Position numbers and translations under genes: made by a program
Shown here: positions 5,917-7,564 of the stretch, piece after piece
Position numbering within the stretch: the first letter of the stretch is position 1
How the letters are laid out: each line of letters begins with the position of its first letter
Origin: JBOFDK01 sp051650305
GTDB taxonomy: Bacteria; Bacillota; Clostridia; Lachnospirales; Cellulosilyticaceae
Reading direction: 5' to 3'
Length of the DNA stretch: 7,564 nucleotides
Assembly (NCBI GenBank): GCA_051650305.1
Contig: JBOFIT010000055.1
Coordinates: forward strand, 1 to 7,564
The notes under the pieces: generated by a model
What the model saw: only the letters and a program-made list of their open reading frames with translations
Database searches by the model: none
What the model was told of the DNA's origin: nothing

Positions 5917-5935
5917 TAACTTGTCTTACAAGTTA
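5917..5935. promoter_or_regulatory. 19-bp palindrome, candidate TetR-family operator
   Basis: TAACTTGT-CTT-ACAAGTTA is an 8+3+8 perfect inverted repeat. Nineteen bases with a short centre is a typical size for a TetR-family operator, and the next gene encodes such a protein. It lies 45 bases upstream of the -35 box, so repression would need looping or another promoter. There is no useful T tract after it, so it is not a terminator. Confidence 0.45.
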
Positions 5936-6025
5936 AAAATGAACAAATGTTAAGGAATGATTTTTAATAAGTCATATCTATTGAAAGGGCTATAAAAAAG
6001 CATATAATTAAATTAAAAATGAACA
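5933..6025. repeat. Pair of 13-base direct repeats flanking the tetR promoter
   Basis: TTAAAAATGAACA occurs at 5933-5945 and again at 6013-6025, 80 bases apart. The first copy overlaps the right edge of the palindrome; the second covers the expected transcription start. It may be a regulatory element, an old small duplication, or chance in AT-rich DNA. Confidence 0.35.
5981..6008 (+). promoter_or_regulatory. Sigma-A promoter of the TetR/ABC operon
   Basis: TTGAAA (5981-5986) and a perfect TATAAT (6003-6008) are 16 bases apart. Transcription should begin near 6014-6016, just upstream of the first ATG (6019) and about 22 bases upstream of the preferred start (6037). Confidence 0.75.
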
Positions 6026-6029
6026 GGGG
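6025..6029 (+). promoter_or_regulatory. Ribosome binding site fixing the TetR-family start at 6037
   Basis: AGGGG at 6025-6029 lies 7 bases before ATG 6037. The earlier in-frame ATG at 6019 has only AT-rich sequence before it and would begin about four bases into the predicted transcript. MQILKEEL is also a familiar N-terminus in this regulator group. Confidence 0.6.
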
Positions 6030-6036
6030 TTTACTA

Positions 6037-6618
6037 ATGCAGATATTAAAAGAAGAACTACGAGAAGGGATAGTAGCGGCAGCGGAATATGAATTCTTAA
6101 AGCATGGGTATAAAGATACTTCCATGCGTAGCATAGCCAAACGAGCCCATACCACATTGGGGAATGTGTACAATTATTTTGAGGGAAAAGAAGCGTTATT
6201 CGAAGCATTGGTGGGAGACTTACCGAAGGCTATCGATCAGCTGATTGAAGAGCATGAGAAAGAAAAGATACAGCATAAAGCAATGGGTACACTAGAGGAT
6301 ATTGCCCAAGTATTGGATGAAGCAGACTACAAAAAAATAGGGGAGCATATCTTTCTCAATAAAGGATTTGCCATCTTAATGGAAGGGGCAAAGGGAACGA
6401 AGTATGAGAAGTATCGGCAGGAGTTTTTACAGGTGATGAAAGCACATTTGCTGACCCATGTAGGAGAAAGGGAAGGCTTAGCCAATATGCTAGCCCATTC
6501 TTTCTTAGAAGCTATACTAGTGGTAGCGAAGATGCAGGGGACGATGGAAGAAGCGAGAGAAGAACTTATAAGGTATCTAAAGATTTTTATACAGGGGATT
6601 ATGGCATTTCAGAAGTAA
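6037..6618 (+). CDS. TetR/AcrR-family transcriptional regulator
   Basis: This is a dimeric repressor that releases DNA on binding a small molecule. The 193-residue length is typical of the family. Residues 8-55 form the TetR DNA-binding domain: REGIVAAAEYEFLKHGYKDTS, then the helix-turn-helix MRSIAKRAHTTLGNVYNYF (30-48) and GKEALFEALV. Residues about 60-193 are the helical ligand and dimer domain, with no recognisable ligand signature. It is the first gene of an operon, followed 24 bases after its stop by an ABC ATPase and then a permease. It therefore probably represses its own operon and answers to a substrate of that exporter. Candidate operators are the 19-bp palindrome at 5917-5935 and sequence around the promoter. 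A start at 6019 would add six residues (MNRGLL) but lacks a ribosome binding site. Confidence 0.92.
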   Translation: MQILKEELREGIVAAAEYEFLKHGYKDTSMRSIAKRAHTTLGNVYNYFEGKEALFEALVGDLPKAIDQLIEEHEKEKIQHKAMGTLEDIAQVLDEADYKKIGEHIFLNKGFAILMEGAKGTKYEKYRQEFLQVMKAHLLTHVGEREGLANMLAHSFLEAILVVAKMQGTMEEAREELIRYLKIFIQGIMAFQK

Positions 6619-6642
6619 AAGTTTTAGAAATGGGGAGATAAG

Positions 6643-7482
6643 ATGATACAAGTAGAGGATTTAAGGTTTTGCTATAAAGGGATGAAGGAAGATACCTTGA
6701 AAGGGATAAGCTTTAAAGTAGAGAAGACAGAGTGCTTCGGACTCTTAGGGCCATCAGGTGCAGGGAAAAGTACATTACAGAAAGTGCTACTAGGCCTTGA
6801 GAAAAAGTACAGGGGAAAGGCTGTGGTTATGGGGACGGAAGTCAGCGGGCTAGGGAATAAATACTATGACCGTATAGGTGTAGGCTTCGAATTACCTAAT
6901 CTCTACGAGCAGCTAACCGTATGGGAAAACTTAGAGACTTTTAGAGGTCTGTATAAGACGCCGGCAGACAGTGGTATGCTTCTGAGACAGATGGGATTAT
7001 ATGAGCATAAAGATAAAAAAGTAAATCAAATTTCCAAAGGGATGAAGATGCGACTGAACTTTTGCCGTGCACTTATAGGAACACCAGACATTCTCTTTTT
7101 GGATGAGCCAACTTCAGGGCTAGACCCAAATAATACAGCTGTTATTCGCGAAGCTATCAGAAACTACAAAGCTGAGGGAAAAACGGTTATCCTAACCACA
7201 CACAACATGAGTTTTGCAGAGCAAATATGCGACTGTGTAGCCTTTATCGTAGAAGGTGAAATCAAAGAGATGGGGACCCCAGAGGCACTACGAGAAAAAT
7301 ACGGCGTGGCTCAAGTGGTAGTGGAGACAGAAAAGGGAGAAGAGACGTTTGCACTCAGTACCATAGGCAAAGATGCAGGGTTTAGAGTAGTATTGGATGA
7401 AGGTAACATCACAAGAATCGATACAAAGAAACCTTCCTTAGAAGAAATCTTTACCACGGTAACGGGGAGGGTGCTTATATGA
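6643..7482 (+). CDS. ABC transporter ATP-binding protein (drug-export type)
   Basis: This cytoplasmic ATPase powers a two-gene ABC exporter. The 279-residue product has Walker A GPSGAGKST (36-44, Lys42), signature ISKGMKMRL (130-138), Walker B ILFLDEP (150-156, Asp154 and catalytic Glu155), the D-loop GLD (159-161) and the switch His187 in TTHNM. Two sites differ from the textbook: SKGMK replaces LSGGQ, and the Q-loop position is Glu83 in FELPNLYEQL. Both occur, as I remember it, in the branch annotated as fluoroquinolone-export ATPases (Mycobacterium Rv2688c type); this was not checked. The C-terminal extension after about 215 ends LEEIFTTVTGRVLI, also typical of that branch. The start has GGGGAG at 6632-6637, 5 bases away. 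The stop overlaps the permease start by 4 bases (ATGA). The real substrate is unknown; multidrug or lipid-like compounds are plausible. Confidence 0.93.
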   Translation: MIQVEDLRFCYKGMKEDTLKGISFKVEKTECFGLLGPSGAGKSTLQKVLLGLEKKYRGKAVVMGTEVSGLGNKYYDRIGVGFELPNLYEQLTVWENLETFRGLYKTPADSGMLLRQMGLYEHKDKKVNQISKGMKMRLNFCRALIGTPDILFLDEPTSGLDPNNTAVIREAIRNYKAEGKTVILTTHNMSFAEQICDCVAFIVEGEIKEMGTPEALREKYGVAQVVVETEKGEETFALSTIGKDAGFRVVLDEGNITRIDTKKPSLEEIFTTVTGRVLI

Positions 7483-7564
7483 GAACCTTGACGTGGATTG
7501 GCCATGAGATGCGACTTCAGTTGAAGAATGGGATGTATCTACTCTACGTAGGGGTCGCATGCTT
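7479..7564 (+). CDS. ABC exporter permease, N-terminal fragment (cut by right edge)
   Basis: The ATG at 7479 overlaps the ATPase stop and has GGGGAGG at 7464-7470, 8 bases upstream. Only 28 codons are visible: a short amphipathic start with HEMRLQLKNGMYLLYVGVAC, whose end looks like the beginning of the first membrane span. ABC-2-type permeases of the fluoroquinolone-export group begin with a similar RxQxKxGxYxxY pattern. Position, coupling and start style all point to the membrane partner of the ATPase. The rest lies outside the window. Confidence 0.75.
   Translation, partial: MRTLTWIGHEMRLQLKNGMYLLYVGVAC

Noticed and set aside
5917..5935. Reading the 19-bp palindrome as a second terminator.
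   Set aside because: The arms are AT-rich, the loop would be only three to five bases, and what follows is a run of A, not T.
5765..5953. Forward 62-codon frame crossing the anti-sigma stop and the terminator.
   Set aside because: It reads through the terminator hairpin in another frame and has no ribosome binding site.

Overview
The window looks like chromosomal DNA of a low-GC, Gram-positive-type bacterium. The likely group is Bacillota, class Clostridia; this is inferred from AT-rich codon use, strong AAGGAGG-type ribosome binding sites, U-tract terminators and the protein styles. A genus cannot be fixed by eye. All supported genes lie on the + strand, in four transcription units separated by three clear intrinsic terminators.

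Region 1 (1-1961). A possible gene tail (2-85) is followed by an AT-rich leader with a candidate promoter. Next come a stand-alone Fic-family AMP-transferase with its own inhibitory motif, and a MerR-family regulator. The merR promoter has the 19-base spacer typical of MerR-activated promoters, so the regulator probably controls itself. A perfect 12-bp hairpin terminator closes the unit.

Region 2 (2129-4197). One large methyl-accepting chemotaxis receptor has an extracellular Cache-type sensor, two HAMP-like segments and a complete signalling hairpin. A branched terminator follows it.

Region 3 (4236-5903). An ECF sigma factor overlaps a membrane-anchored anti-sigma factor by 4 bases (ATGA). 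The sigma start is best placed at a TTG codon, 9 bases downstream of a GTG that lies inside the Shine-Dalgarno sequence. An ECF-like promoter lies just upstream, as expected for autoregulation. The anti-sigma protein has a short cytoplasmic head, one membrane span and two tandem copies of a roughly 115-residue outer domain. A strong ribosome binding site inside the gene could yield a second product that lacks the sigma-binding head.

Region 4 (5917-7564). A TetR-family regulator, an ABC ATPase resembling the fluoroquinolone-export group, and the start of its membrane permease form one operon that runs off the right edge. A near-perfect 19-bp palindrome and a good sigma-A promoter precede it.

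No mobile element, CRISPR array, tRNA or rRNA is visible. I see no clearly new system. The most interesting locus is the sigma/anti-sigma pair with its duplicated sensor and internal translation start.
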